Source of the DNA: JBCBTD01 sp039818825
GTDB lineage: Bacteria > Pseudomonadota > Alphaproteobacteria > Geminicoccales > Geminicoccaceae
Assembly (NCBI GenBank): GCA_039818825.1
Contig: JBCBTD010000002.1
Location: 1-64,000 of the forward strand
DNA: 64,000 nucleotides
Direction of reading: 5' to 3'
The notes under the pieces are model-generated. The model did no database searches. It saw nothing but the letters and a program-made list of their open reading frames with translations, and was not told where the DNA came from. Positions 1 through 8,726 of the stretch are shown here, one piece after another. The translations under genes and the position numbers were made by a program. Position 1 is the stretch's first letter; every line of letters starts with the position of its first letter.

Positions 1-1
1 C

Positions 2-1234
2 TACGAACGCCCGCCCGGCTGCAATTTCGGGCCGCGCTGCGATCACTTCCAGGCTGGGCTGTGCGACGCGGCGGCCGTGGCGATGACGCCCGTCGCCGCC
101 GAAACCGGTCACGACAGCCGCTGCCTCCGGATCGACGACATCGATTGGGATGCGGCTGCCCCGCGCCGGCGTCAGGCGGCCGCGCCGGGGTTCGGCCGGC
201 GCGTGCTCGAAGTCGACGAGCTGAAAAAGTACTACGCGCTGCGCGACCGCTCGTTCGGCGCTTGGTTCCGTGGCGCCGCCACACGCTACGTCAAGGCCAA
301 CGAGCGGCTCGACTTCGACGCCCACGAGGCGCAGACGCTGGCGATCGTCGGCGAGAGCGGCTGCGGCAAATCCACCTTTGCCAAGGTGCTGATGGGCTTG
401 GAGCCAGCGACCGCCGGGCGCCTCGTTCTCGATGGCCAGGACATCGCCCAGCTCGCCGTTCAACGTCGCGATCCGCAGATGGTCGGCTATCTGCAGATGG
501 TCTTCCAGAACCCGTTCGACACGCTCAACCCGAGCCACACGGTCGGCCGCCAGATCGCCCGGGTGCTGCGCAAGTTCGGCGTCGAGCGAGACCCGGCCAA
601 GATCAAGGAGCGGGTGCTGGGCCTGCTCGACGAGGTCAAGCTGCCGCGGGCCTTCTATGACCGCCGGCCGCGCCAATTGTCGGGCGGGCAGAAGCAGCGG
701 GTCGGCATCGCCCGCGCCTTTGCCGGCAAACCGAAGGTCGTTGTCGCCGACGAGCCGGTATCGGCCCTCGACGTCTCGGTGCAAGCTGCCGTCACACAGC
801 TACTGATGGAAATCCAGCGGCAACACAAGACGACGCTGTTGTTCATCAGTCATGATCTGTCATTGGTGCGTTACTTGGCGGACCGGGTGATCGTCATGTA
901 CCTCGGCAACGTGGTCGAGCAAGGCACGACCGACGAAGTCTTCGCACCGCCCTATCACCCGTACACCGAAGCGTTGCTGTCGGCCGTACCGATCGCCGAC
1001 ACCCGCATCCAGAAAAAACGGATCGTGCTCCAAGGCGAACTGCCGTCGGCGGTCGATCCGCCGCCCGGTTGTCCCTTCCAAACCCGTTGCCCACGCAAGA
1101 TCGGTGACGTCTGCGAACGTGAGGCACCCCCGATCAGGGTGTTCGGCGACGGGCATGCCATCGCTTGCCACCTCAGCGCCGAGGAACTGGGCGCCATGGA
1201 CGCGGTCATCGAATTGGATGCAGCCGCGTCTTAA
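2..1234 (+). CDS. Fused dipeptide/oligopeptide ABC transporter ATPase, 3' part (5' end outside window)
   Basis: Energises uptake of peptides or related solutes at the inner membrane. The frame is open from base 2 and has no start in the window. The first residues carry a PPGC-x-F-x-x-RC motif, the C-terminal tail of one oligopeptide-type ATPase domain. A second full ABC domain follows: Walker A GESGCGKST (about 350-376), signature LSGGQKQR, Walker B VVVADEP, H-loop ISHD, then the oligo_HPY tail (YHPYTEALLSAVP, PPGCPFQTRC). Two ATPase domains in one chain is the YejF/GsiA-like layout, equivalent to a DppD-DppF fusion. The permeases and binding protein would lie upstream. The substrate cannot be told from this part. 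Confidence 0.93.
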   Translation, partial: YERPPGCNFGPRCDHFQAGLCDAAAVAMTPVAAETGHDSRCLRIDDIDWDAAAPRRRQAAAPGFGRRVLEVDELKKYYALRDRSFGAWFRGAATRYVKANERLDFDAHEAQTLAIVGESGCGKSTFAKVLMGLEPATAGRLVLDGQDIAQLAVQRRDPQMVGYLQMVFQNPFDTLNPSHTVGRQIARVLRKFGVERDPAKIKERVLGLLDEVKLPRAFYDRRPRQLSGGQKQRVGIARAFAGKPKVVVADEPVSALDVSVQAAVTQLLMEIQRQHKTTLLFISHDLSLVRYLADRVIVMYLGNVVEQGTTDEVFAPPYHPYTEALLSAVPIADTRIQKKRIVLQGELPSAVDPPPGCPFQTRCPRKIGDVCEREAPPIRVFGDGHAIACHLSAEELGAMDAVIELDAAAS

Positions 1235-1290
1235 CGCGGCTCACACGTTTCGCCGTCAACGTTGGTCGAGGTGCAACCAGGGCCAACGCG

Positions 1291-1704
1291 ATGACCGCTC
1301 AGACGCCGACCGCACATTTCGAGCTCTACGCGCTGCGGCGCAAGCGTTGGCTGATGGACGCGTGTTTCGCCGACGAAGCCGAGGCCCTCGACGCCGCGTC
1401 GCGCTTGCGGCTGGCCTGCGACGTCCAGGGTGTCCGCGTCGTGCGCGAGATCGACCTTCCAGGCGCCAGCGCGTCGGTCACCACCGTCCTGGTCGACAGT
1501 ACCCGGTCGATCGACCCGCTGCCGTCTCGCGACGTAGCGCTGACCACCGGAGACCGCGCCGCGCGTGTCCAGCCGGCGCGGACGGAAGGTGCCCGTACGG
1601 TCACCGCCGATGCCGCGGTCCCGCGGTCGACATGGCTGGTGTTCGGGGCCGGGCTTGCGCTTGCTGTCGCTTGTACCGCGGTCGCGATGGTTTCACTGAC
1701 TTGA
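1291..1704 (+). CDS. Conserved hypothetical protein with C-terminal membrane anchor
   Basis: 137 residues. The N-terminal 55 residues (FELYALRRKRWLMDACF..., then a segment ending GVRVVREID) resemble a small alphaproteobacterial domain of unknown function that I recall in proteins describing themselves only as hypothetical. The middle is a low-complexity linker. One hydrophobic helix (TWLVFGAGLALAVACTAVAM) lies at the extreme C-terminus, so the domain probably faces the cytoplasm as a tail-anchored protein. The ATG at 1291 was preferred over an upstream in-frame ATG at 1165 because the latter overlaps the ABC gene and encodes arginine-rich shadow sequence. The Shine-Dalgarno is weak. Function unknown. 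Confidence 0.6.
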   Translation: MTAQTPTAHFELYALRRKRWLMDACFADEAEALDAASRLRLACDVQGVRVVREIDLPGASASVTTVLVDSTRSIDPLPSRDVALTTGDRAARVQPARTEGARTVTADAAVPRSTWLVFGAGLALAVACTAVAMVSLT

Positions 1705-1816
1705 CGCCAGCCGGACCGATGAACCACACGAGATCGGCGTGGAGGTGGCCGCTTCCGGTGACCTACGGCGTCCGTCGCACCGGGCGTCGTGTGCCGAGCC
1801 GGCTCGAGAGGGGTTG

Positions 1817-2557
1817 ATGGATTTCATCCGCATCGGCGATCACGTCGTCCACGCCCGCCGCGACGGCGACGTCCAGTCCCCGCCATTGGTTCTGGTCAAT
1901 GCCTGCGGCACCGATCTGCGCGTCTGGGAGCGGCTGACGCGCTACCTCGCCGAGCGGTTCCACGTCGTCCGCTACGACCTGCGTGGCCACGGCTTGAGCC
2001 CCGTGGCCGGCAAGGTGACGGCGCTACAGGACCTGACCACCGATTTGGCCGGTCTGCTCGACCAATTGGACACGGGGCCGGCGATCCTCGTCGGTCACGC
2101 GCTCGGTGGCCGTATCGCCTTGGACCTGCAGCACCGCCGACCCGACCTCGTGACTAGCCTGGTGTTGCTGGCGACCACGTTGCGGGCCAACGATGCCCCT
2201 GCCGATCCGCACCAGCTCGTCGATCACTGGTTTTCGCCGGAGTTCAGCCGCCAGCGGCGGGACGACGTTGCCGGTTGGCAGGCCATGCTGGCACTGACGC
2301 CGACCGAGGCCTACGTGGCCGCGAATGCGACGTTGGCCCATTCCAGTGCCGAGGCGGCCTGCCATGCCGTCCGGGTCCCAACCTTCGTTCTCGCAGCCGA
2401 GGAGGATCGGCTGGCGCCACCCGTGGCCGTGCGCGAGCTTGCGGAGCGGATCGCTGGCGCGCGATACGAGGTCATCCGCCACGCCGGTCACTTGGCGCCC
2501 GTCGAACAGCCAGCGGCGGTCGCTGCCGCCATTCTCAGTGTCGTCGATCGGACCTGA
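1817..2557 (+). CDS. Alpha/beta hydrolase, PcaD-like, lacking the nucleophile serine
   Basis: 246 residues with the fold pattern of 3-oxoadipate enol-lactonase-type hydrolases: oxyanion-loop region LVLVNACGTDLRVWERL, RYDLRGHGLS, nucleophile elbow, acid region AEEDRLAPP and histidine region RHAGHLAPVEQP. The elbow reads GHALGG instead of GHSLGG, so residue 95 (codon GCG at 2099-2101) is Ala where Ser is expected. Asp and His are kept. The start ATG follows GAGAGGGG. It lies upstream of a HAD-type gene and a TRAP transporter but has no clear pathway link. It could be a non-catalytic binding protein or receptor, carry a recent inactivating change, or contain a single-base sequence error. Confidence 0.82.
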   Translation: MDFIRIGDHVVHARRDGDVQSPPLVLVNACGTDLRVWERLTRYLAERFHVVRYDLRGHGLSPVAGKVTALQDLTTDLAGLLDQLDTGPAILVGHALGGRIALDLQHRRPDLVTSLVLLATTLRANDAPADPHQLVDHWFSPEFSRQRRDDVAGWQAMLALTPTEAYVAANATLAHSSAEAACHAVRVPTFVLAAEEDRLAPPVAVRELAERIAGARYEVIRHAGHLAPVEQPAAVAAAILSVVDRT

Positions 2558-2623
2558 ACCTCGCGCCCTGCTCGAGGTCCGAGCGCTGCCGCGCCGTCGC
2601 GGCCGACGTCGACTGACGTGACG

Positions 2624-3058
2624 ATGGACGTCGTCGTCGACATCGACGGTACGCTCGCCGACGTGACCCATCGCCTCCACTTCATCAGCGCGCGGCCCAA
2701 AGACTGGGCGGGCTTCTTCGACGCGATGAGCGACGACGCACCGATCAGCGAAATGATCACCGTGGTCGTCGCGTTGGCCGCCGCCGGCCATCGTATTCTG
2801 CTGGCGACTGGCCGTCCCGACAGCCACCGGATGGTCACCGAACGCTGGTTGGACCGCCATGGTGTGCCTTACGAACGCTTGGCGATGCGCCGCGACGGCG
2901 ATTGGCGGAGCGACGCGATCGTCAAGCCCGAACTGGTCGAGGGCTTCGTCGGCATGGGCTACGCACCGGTCCTTGCGTTCGATGACCGTCGACGGGTCGT
3001 CGCGGCGCTGCGGCGCTCGGGCCTCCGGGTGGCCCAAGTCGCTGAAGGCGATTTCTGA
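2624..3058 (+). CDS. HAD-family phosphatase, polynucleotide kinase 3'-phosphatase-like
   Basis: 144 residues. HAD motif I is DIDGTLAD near the N-terminus, motif II is in LLATGRPDSH, and motif III/IV is LAFDDRRRVVAALR. The short form without a large cap, and the context TGRP-then-W-then-YERL, resemble the phosphatase domain of T4 Pnkp-like proteins, so the substrate may be a nucleic-acid end or a nucleotide. That is an inference. The ATG at 2624 fits the family N-terminus. An in-frame GTG at 2618 adds only two residues, and neither has a good Shine-Dalgarno. It lies between the hydrolase and the TRAP operon on the same strand. Confidence 0.78.
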   Translation: MDVVVDIDGTLADVTHRLHFISARPKDWAGFFDAMSDDAPISEMITVVVALAAAGHRILLATGRPDSHRMVTERWLDRHGVPYERLAMRRDGDWRSDAIVKPELVEGFVGMGYAPVLAFDDRRRVVAALRRSGLRVAQVAEGDF

Positions 3059-3090
3059 ACGGTTCACCGCATTCACTGCCGCAAAGCGAC

Positions 3091-3109
3091 CTTTGTGGTG
3101 CAGACAAAG
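3091..3109. promoter_or_regulatory. Short inverted repeat upstream of the TRAP operon
   Basis: CTTTGT, 7 bases, ACAAAG is a perfect 6-bp inverted repeat in the 126-bp gap before dctP. Position and symmetry would suit a dimeric regulator's operator, but no regulator gene is adjacent and the repeat is short enough to be chance. Confidence 0.25.
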
Positions 3110-3184
3110 ACAGCTTTTGAACTGCATCATCGCGGCAAGCTGCGCCAAGCAGCCATCAACGAGTTGCTGATTGGGGACCGAATC

Positions 3185-4174
3185 ATGAAACCATTGTTGT
3201 TGGCGTTTGCCGTTGGCCTGGGTCTGACCGCTGGTGCGGCGGCCGAGGAAATCGTCATCAAGTTCAGCCACGTGACCGCAGAGGCCGGCAATCCGAAAGG
3301 CGAGGCCGCCACTCTGTTCGCCGAACGGGTCAATTCGTCGCCGGAGCTCCAGGGCAAGGTCCGGGTCGAGGTTTACCCGAACTCGCAGCTCTTCAACGAC
3401 GACAAGGTGCTGGAGGCGATGCTGCTGGGCGACGTGCAGCTGGCGGCACCGTCGCTGTCCAAATTCGAGAACTTCACTCTGAAGTACCGCGTGTTCGACC
3501 TGCCGTTCATGTTCGAGGACATCGCCGCGGTCGACCGGTTCCAGAGCTCGCCGGAAGGTCAGGCGTTGCTCGACGCCATGTCCGACTACGGCCTGAAGGG
3601 CCTCGGCTACTGGCACAACGGGATGAAGCAGCTTTCGGCCAACCGACCGCTGGTCGAGCCGAGCGACGCCGAGGGTCTGAAGTTCCGCATCCAGACCTCC
3701 GACGTGTTGGAGTCCCAGTTCCGCGCCCTCGACGCCAATCCGCAGAAGATGGCGTTCAGCGAGGTCTACGGCGCCTTGCAGCAGGGAGTCGTCGATGGCC
3801 AGGAGAACACCTGGTCGAACATCTACACCAAGAAGTTCTTCGAGGTGCAGGACGGCATCACCGAGACCAACCACGGCATCATCGACTATCTGTTGGTGAC
3901 CAATGCCGATTTCTGGGACGGCCTGCCGGACGACGTGCGCACGGAGCTGGACCGGATCCTTGCCGAAGTGACGGTCGAGGCAAACCAGATGTCGGCACAG
4001 CTCGCCGACGAGAGCCGGCAGAAGGTGCTCGATGCCGGCGTCGAAATCCGCCAGCTCACGCCCGAGCAGCGCGCCGCTTGGGTGGCCGCCGTTCGTCCGG
4101 TCTGGGACGAGTTCGCCGACGACATCGGCGGCGACGTCATCACCGCAGCGCAAAGCCACAATCGGGGTAGCTGA
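3185..4174 (+). CDS. dctP: TRAP transporter solute-binding protein, C4-dicarboxylate type
   Basis: 329 residues. Periplasmic receptor that delivers a carboxylate solute to the DctQM permease for sodium-coupled uptake. A signal peptide is clear (MKPLLLAFAVGLGLTAGAAA, cleavage after AAA). Family hallmarks include VEVYPNSQLF, GLGYWHNGMKQLS and the carboxylate-binding Arg context GLKFRIQTSDVLE, followed by YGALQQGVVDGQENTW. These fit the DctP/TAXI-independent, C4-dicarboxylate branch. The ATG at 3185 follows GGGGAC. An upstream in-frame ATG at 3095 was rejected because it would bury the signal peptide. Genes for the small and large permease subunits follow on the same strand, making one operon. 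Confidence 0.93.
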   Translation: MKPLLLAFAVGLGLTAGAAAEEIVIKFSHVTAEAGNPKGEAATLFAERVNSSPELQGKVRVEVYPNSQLFNDDKVLEAMLLGDVQLAAPSLSKFENFTLKYRVFDLPFMFEDIAAVDRFQSSPEGQALLDAMSDYGLKGLGYWHNGMKQLSANRPLVEPSDAEGLKFRIQTSDVLESQFRALDANPQKMAFSEVYGALQQGVVDGQENTWSNIYTKKFFEVQDGITETNHGIIDYLLVTNADFWDGLPDDVRTELDRILAEVTVEANQMSAQLADESRQKVLDAGVEIRQLTPEQRAAWVAAVRPVWDEFADDIGGDVITAAQSHNRGS

Positions 4175-4263
4175 CGCCCGAGCGTTTCGTCGGGGGACCG
4201 CTTCCCTACTATCCCGGTGGTCCCCCCCTCTCGTCCTGAGCTTTCGTTGCGGAGAACGGCCTC

Positions 4264-4806
4264 GTGCGCACGTTCGCAGCCGTCATCGACCGCCTCGAAG
4301 AATCGGTGATCGCGCTGATCTTCGCGGCGATGACGCTCCTCACCTTCGTTCAGGTCGTGCTGCGCTACGTCTTCAACTCCGGGTTCGTGTGGGCGCTGGA
4401 GGCGACGACTTATCTGTTCGCGTGGCTCGTGTTGTTCGGAATAGCCTACGGGCTGAAGCACGGCATTCATCTGGGTGTCGACTCGTTCCAGCGGGTGTTC
4501 CACCCGCGCTTGCGACGCCGACTGGCTCTGGTGACCGTGGCGGCCGGCCTCGCCTACGCGACGCTGATGTTCATCGGCTCGTGGGACTACGAGGCGCGAA
4601 TGTACAAGATCGGTATCGAAGCCGAGGACATTCCGGTCGAACGTTGGATCTTGCGGCTGATCTTGCCGATCGGTCTCGCGTTGCTGGCCCTTCGGTTGGT
4701 CCAGGCCGGCATCCGTATCTGGCGTGGTGAGCAGGAGAGCTTGTTGCTCGCCGACGAGGCGCGGATCGCGCTGCGCCAGCACCAAGAAGAAGCAAATCAG
4801 CGATGA
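4264..4806 (+). CDS. dctQ: TRAP transporter small permease subunit
   Basis: 180 residues, four predicted membrane helices, with the DctQ pattern LLTFVQVVLRYVFNSGFVWALEATTYLFAW and a later helix pair. It forms the membrane complex with DctM and couples the binding protein to the sodium gradient. The GTG start at 4264 follows GGAGAACGG. The last codons overlap the dctM start in ATGA (4803-4806), so the two subunits are translationally coupled. The C-terminus is a charged cytoplasmic tail (ARIALRQHQEEANQR). Confidence 0.92.
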   Translation: MRTFAAVIDRLEESVIALIFAAMTLLTFVQVVLRYVFNSGFVWALEATTYLFAWLVLFGIAYGLKHGIHLGVDSFQRVFHPRLRRRLALVTVAAGLAYATLMFIGSWDYEARMYKIGIEAEDIPVERWILRLILPIGLALLALRLVQAGIRIWRGEQESLLLADEARIALRQHQEEANQR

Positions 4807-6329
4807 CGATTGCCTTTCTCTTCATCACCCTCTTCGCGCTGTTGTTCATCGGCACACCGATCGCCATCTCGCTGGGGCTCTCGGCAGTCTCCACGATCCT
4901 GTTGTTTTCCAACGACAGCCTGGCGTCGACGGCACTCAAGCTGTTCGAGACGATGGAGCACTACACGCTCCTCGCCATCCCGTTCTTCATCCTCAGCTCG
5001 GCGTTCCTGTCGACGGGTGGTGTCGCCAAGCGGCTGATCCGGTTCGCCATCGCCACCGTCGGCCACTATCGGGGCGGCCTCGCCATGGCCAGCGTGCTGG
5101 CCTGCATGTTTTTCGCCGCCGTGTCGGGCAGCTCGCCCGCGACGGTCGTCGCCATCGGCTCGATCGTCATCGCCGGCATGGTGCAGTCCGGTTACGACAA
5201 GCGGTTCGCGGCCGGCGTCATCTGCAACGCCGGCACACTCGGCGTGTTGATCCCGCCGTCGATCATCATGGTCGTCTACGCTGCGGCGACCGACGTGTCG
5301 GTCGGTCGACTGTTCCTCGCCGGCGTTCTGCCCGGTCTGACCGCTGGGCTGATGCTGATGGGGGCCATTTACCTCCGCGCTCGCTATCTCGACGTGCCGC
5401 GGCAACCCCGCGCCAGTTGGGGCGAGTGGTTCGCCGCCGCAGAAGACGCGGTGTGGGGGCTGCTCCTGGTGGTCGTCATCATGGGGGGCATCTACGGCGG
5501 CATCTTCACGCCGACCGAGGCGGCCGCGGTCGCCGCGATCTATTCGTTCTTCGTCGGACTGTTCGTCTACCGTGACATGGGCCCGCTCCGCCGCAGCGCC
5601 GGGTCCGCCGGCACTCATGGGGTCGTCCTGTTGGTCGTGGCCGCGTCGTTCACGGCCGTCAGCGGTTTCTCCGCCGGGACGTTCGAGCCGGTGGCCGCCC
5701 TGGCGCTGTTGGCCGGCGCCGGCGGTCTCGTCGTTTTCTATCTGCGTACCGGCGGCCAGGCGACGTCATTGCTCACGTCGCTCCGCGAGCTGGTCTTCTA
5801 CCTGCCGGCAGCGGCGGTCCACCCGCAGACCCGTGAAGTGCTCGTCAGCGCCGGGCGCACGACCATCATGCTGATGTTCATCATCGCCAACGCGATGCTG
5901 TTCGCCCACGTGCTCACCACCGAGCGCATCCCGCACATCGTCACCGATTTCATCGTCGATGCCGGTTTCTCGCCGTGGCAGTTCCTCCTGGTCGTCAACA
6001 TCTTACTGATTCTTGCCGGTGACTTCATGGAACCGTCGGCAATCTTGCTGATCATGGCGCCGATCTTCTTGCCGATCGCCTTGGAATTGGGCATCGACCC
6101 GATCCACCTCGGCATCATCATGGTGGTCAACATGGAGATCGGCTTGGTCACGCCGCCGGTCGGGCTCAACCTCTTCGTCACCTCGGGCATCACCGGCATG
6201 GACCTGATCGAAGTGCTCAAGGCCGCGCTGCCGTGGATGGGCGTGCTGTTGCTCTTCCTCATCCTCGTCACCTACGTCCCGGCGATCTCCTTGTTCCTGC
6301 CGAACCTCGCCTACGGGCCGCAGTTTTGA
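4803..6329 (+). CDS. dctM: TRAP transporter large permease subunit with an internal extension
   Basis: 508 residues, about twelve or more hydrophobic helices. DctM signatures are SGSSPATVVAIGSIV near residue 105, GVLIPPSIIMVVYA near 150, FTPTEAAAVAAIYS, GDFMEPSAILLIMAPIF and GLVTPPVGLNLFV. It is the ion/solute-translocating subunit. Most DctM proteins are about 430 residues. The excess lies at about residues 258-335, where two additional hydrophobic stretches (GVVLLVVAASF, VAALALLAGAGGLVVFYL) and a loop interrupt the usual sequence. The start overlaps the dctQ stop. Confidence 0.92.
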   Translation: MTIAFLFITLFALLFIGTPIAISLGLSAVSTILLFSNDSLASTALKLFETMEHYTLLAIPFFILSSAFLSTGGVAKRLIRFAIATVGHYRGGLAMASVLACMFFAAVSGSSPATVVAIGSIVIAGMVQSGYDKRFAAGVICNAGTLGVLIPPSIIMVVYAAATDVSVGRLFLAGVLPGLTAGLMLMGAIYLRARYLDVPRQPRASWGEWFAAAEDAVWGLLLVVVIMGGIYGGIFTPTEAAAVAAIYSFFVGLFVYRDMGPLRRSAGSAGTHGVVLLVVAASFTAVSGFSAGTFEPVAALALLAGAGGLVVFYLRTGGQATSLLTSLRELVFYLPAAAVHPQTREVLVSAGRTTIMLMFIIANAMLFAHVLTTERIPHIVTDFIVDAGFSPWQFLLVVNILLILAGDFMEPSAILLIMAPIFLPIALELGIDPIHLGIIMVVNMEIGLVTPPVGLNLFVTSGITGMDLIEVLKAALPWMGVLLLFLILVTYVPAISLFLPNLAYGPQF

Positions 6330-6339
6330 GCGCCGTCGT

Positions 6340-7080
6340 TCATTCTCGCCAGAACATGAGGTCGAAGCCGAGGATCGGGTTGAAGCGTTCCATGAACCGG
6401 GCCTTGACGGTCTCCGGGTCGTAGACCTCGTCGACCCATTGGCGAAAGCTCATGGGCCGCTCGCGCGTGTCGACCAGGTAGCTCTCGAAGAAGAAGTCCA
6501 GCATGCCGGTCTTGTGCTGGCGGACGTGGCCCCAGCGCCAGTGCAGCTGCGAGCGGACGGCGTCGGCCACCGGCACGTCGTCCTGGAGAACTTGGTAGAG
6601 CGTGCCGACGATGCCGGTCCGGTCGGAACCGGACTTGCAGTGCATGAGAATGGCGCGATCCGACTCCTGGAACAGCCGGTCGAGTGCCCAGATCATCTCC
6701 TTGGACGGCACGTCACGCGAGCGGACCTGCAGGTTGACGAGGGTCAGCCCCAGTTCGGCGCAGGTTTCTTCCTCCAGCAGGAACGCGCCGCAATCGCGTT
6801 CGGCCCGGAGGTTGAGGATGGTCCGCACGCCCTTCCTTGCCTCTGCCCGCAGTTGGTGCGGTGCCGGTTGCGCCGCGCGCCAGACGCCGTCGCCGACCCT
6901 CCCTCGGTTGAAAAACACCATGCGGACGAGGCCGTGGTCGATCACCAGCATGTCGAACCAAGCCCACAGCCGACCGCGCCACGTCGACAACGACTTGCTG
7001 ATCGTGCGTTCGGCGCCGGTCTCGAGACCCGTCCCGGCGGAGATCTCGACGACGCGCGGTGGCGGTGGGTCGATGGCCAC
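6340..7080 (-). CDS. Protein tyrosine phosphatase-like protein
   Basis: 246 residues. The cysteine phosphatase loop HCKSGSDRTG (C-x5-R followed by T) lies near residue 147 and is preceded by a general-acid candidate in the loop RSRDVPSKE. Such enzymes hydrolyse phospho-tyrosine or phosphoinositide-like substrates. The upstream part carries GDGVWRAAQPAPHQLR, the usual start of the DSP/PTP-like fold, and TILNLRAERD. The GTG start lies three bases after the RF3 stop on the same strand, so the two are probably co-transcribed, though no functional link is apparent. It converges on dctM with a 10-bp gap. Confidence 0.85.
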   Translation of the reverse strand: MAIDPPPPRVVEISAGTGLETGAERTISKSLSTWRGRLWAWFDMLVIDHGLVRMVFFNRGRVGDGVWRAAQPAPHQLRAEARKGVRTILNLRAERDCGAFLLEEETCAELGLTLVNLQVRSRDVPSKEMIWALDRLFQESDRAILMHCKSGSDRTGIVGTLYQVLQDDVPVADAVRSQLHWRWGHVRQHKTGMLDFFFESYLVDTRERPMSFRQWVDEVYDPETVKARFMERFNPILGFDLMFWRE

Positions 7081-7083
7081 GGC

Positions 7084-8679
7084 TCAGGCGCGCTCGCGGG
7101 TGGCGGTGAACGCGAGCTTCGGCCACTCGTCCACCGTCCGTGCGAGATCGAAGGCGTTTCTGGCCAGGAACACCGGTTGCGCGTCGCGGTCCTCGGCGAG
7201 CACGGCGCGCTTGGCCTGGACGAACCGTTCAAGCTCACCTGTGTCGCCGTCGACCCAGCGGGCGGTGACGTAGGGTGCCGGCTCGAAACCGATTTTGATC
7301 CCGTACTCGGCGTCGATACGGGTCTGTAGAACGTCGAGCTGCAGCCGGCCGACCACCCCGACCACCCACTGCGCGCCGAGCATCGGCTTGAACACCTGGG
7401 TCACGCCCTCTTCGGCCAGGTCCTCCAGTGCCCGGCGCAGATGCTTCTGCTTCATCGGGTCGTCGAGCCGGACCCGCTGTAGGATCTCCGGTGCGAAGTT
7501 CGGGATGCCGGTGAAGCGGACGTCCTCGCCTTCGCTCAGGCTGTCGCCGACCCGCAGCACCCCGTGGTTCGGCACGCCGATGATGTCGCCGGGCCACGCC
7601 TCGTCGGCCAGGCCGCGGTCGTCCGCGAAGAAGAAGATCGGCGACGAAACGGTCAGTGCTTTGCCGCTCCGCACCTGCTTCAGCTTCATGCCGCGGGTGA
7701 AGCGGCCCGAGCAGAGCCGCATGAACGCCACGCGATCGCGGTGCTTGGGGTCCATGTTCGCCTGGACCTTGAAGACGAAGCCGGTCACCCGCTCTTCACC
7801 AGGTTCGACCAAGCGATCGCTCGCCGGCTGCGGGCGGGGCGAGGGCGCGACCGCCGCCAAGCCCTGCAACAGCTTGCCGACGCCGAAGTTGCGCAGGGCC
7901 GAGCCGAAGTAGACCGGCGTCATGTGGCCCTCGCGGAAGCTCGCCAGATCGAACGGCGGACAGGCTTCCTTAACGAGGGCCATGCCTTCGAGCGCCTGAT
8001 CGGCCTGCTCACGGCCTGCGACTTCGCGGAGTGCTTCGGGGTCGGGCAGGGGGCTCGCCTGCAGCTTCGCGCGTTCCTCGGGATGGTCGACGTGCATCAA
8101 CGCCGTCTCGTCGAACAGCCAGCAACCCTTGAAGTTCTGCCCCATGCCGACCGGCCACATCACCGGCGTGGTGTCGAGCGCCAGCTGCTCGGCGATTTCG
8201 TCGAGCAGCTCCAACGGGTCGCGGGCCTCGCGGTCGAACTTGTTGACGAACGTGACGATCGGCATGTCGCGCAGCCGACAGACCTCGAACAGCTTGCGGG
8301 TCTGGGTCTCGATGCCCTTCGCAGCGTCCAGCACCATGACCGCGGCGTCGACCGCGGTCAGCGTCCGGTAGGTGTCCTCGGAGAAGTCCTCGTGGCCTGG
8401 CGTGTCCAAGAGGTTGAAGGTGCAACCCGCGGCATCGAACGTCATCACCGACGTCGACACCGAGATGCCGCGTTGCTGTTCGATCTTCATCCAGTCCGAG
8501 CGTGCGCGCCGTCGTTCGCCCTTGGCCTTCACCTCGCCGGCGAGATGGATGGCGCCGCCCTGCAGCAAGAGCTTCTCGGTGAGTGTGGTCTTGCCGGCGT
8601 CGGGGTGCGAGATGATGGCAAAGGTGCGCCGCTTGGCGGCTTCCGCCGCAGGCGTGGTCGAGGCGGTTGCGGCGTCCAA
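7084..8679 (-). CDS. prfC: Peptide chain release factor 3
   Basis: 531 residues, matching the E. coli RF3 length of 529. GTPase that recycles RF1/RF2 from the ribosome. G1 is DAGKTTLTEK, G3 is DTPGHEDFSEDTYRTL, G4 is NKFDRE, followed by the RF3-specific FVFKVQANMDPKHRDRVAF and the C-terminal domain. The open frame runs upstream to 8760, but a TTG at 8679 is preceded by GGAGGA at 5-base spacing and gives a family-like N-terminus (DAATASTTPAAEAAKRRTF), so I take that start. It is divergent from the DksA-like gene with 47 bp between starts. Confidence 0.95.
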   Translation of the reverse strand: MDAATASTTPAAEAAKRRTFAIISHPDAGKTTLTEKLLLQGGAIHLAGEVKAKGERRRARSDWMKIEQQRGISVSTSVMTFDAAGCTFNLLDTPGHEDFSEDTYRTLTAVDAAVMVLDAAKGIETQTRKLFEVCRLRDMPIVTFVNKFDREARDPLELLDEIAEQLALDTTPVMWPVGMGQNFKGCWLFDETALMHVDHPEERAKLQASPLPDPEALREVAGREQADQALEGMALVKEACPPFDLASFREGHMTPVYFGSALRNFGVGKLLQGLAAVAPSPRPQPASDRLVEPGEERVTGFVFKVQANMDPKHRDRVAFMRLCSGRFTRGMKLKQVRSGKALTVSSPIFFFADDRGLADEAWPGDIIGVPNHGVLRVGDSLSEGEDVRFTGIPNFAPEILQRVRLDDPMKQKHLRRALEDLAEEGVTQVFKPMLGAQWVVGVVGRLQLDVLQTRIDAEYGIKIGFEPAPYVTARWVDGDTGELERFVQAKRAVLAEDRDAQPVFLARNAFDLARTVDEWPKLAFTATRERA

Positions 8680-8726
8680 GAATTCCTCCGAGCATGATCC
8701 ACCCTGGACGCGGCTCGGAGGTGGAG

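Noticed and set aside
2024..4159. 711-codon open frame on the minus strand
   Set aside because: It lies opposite the hydrolase, the HAD gene and DctP, all of which have family motifs and ribosome-binding sites. Its translation is Arg/Asp/Gln/His-rich with no motif, as expected of a shadow frame in GC-rich DNA.
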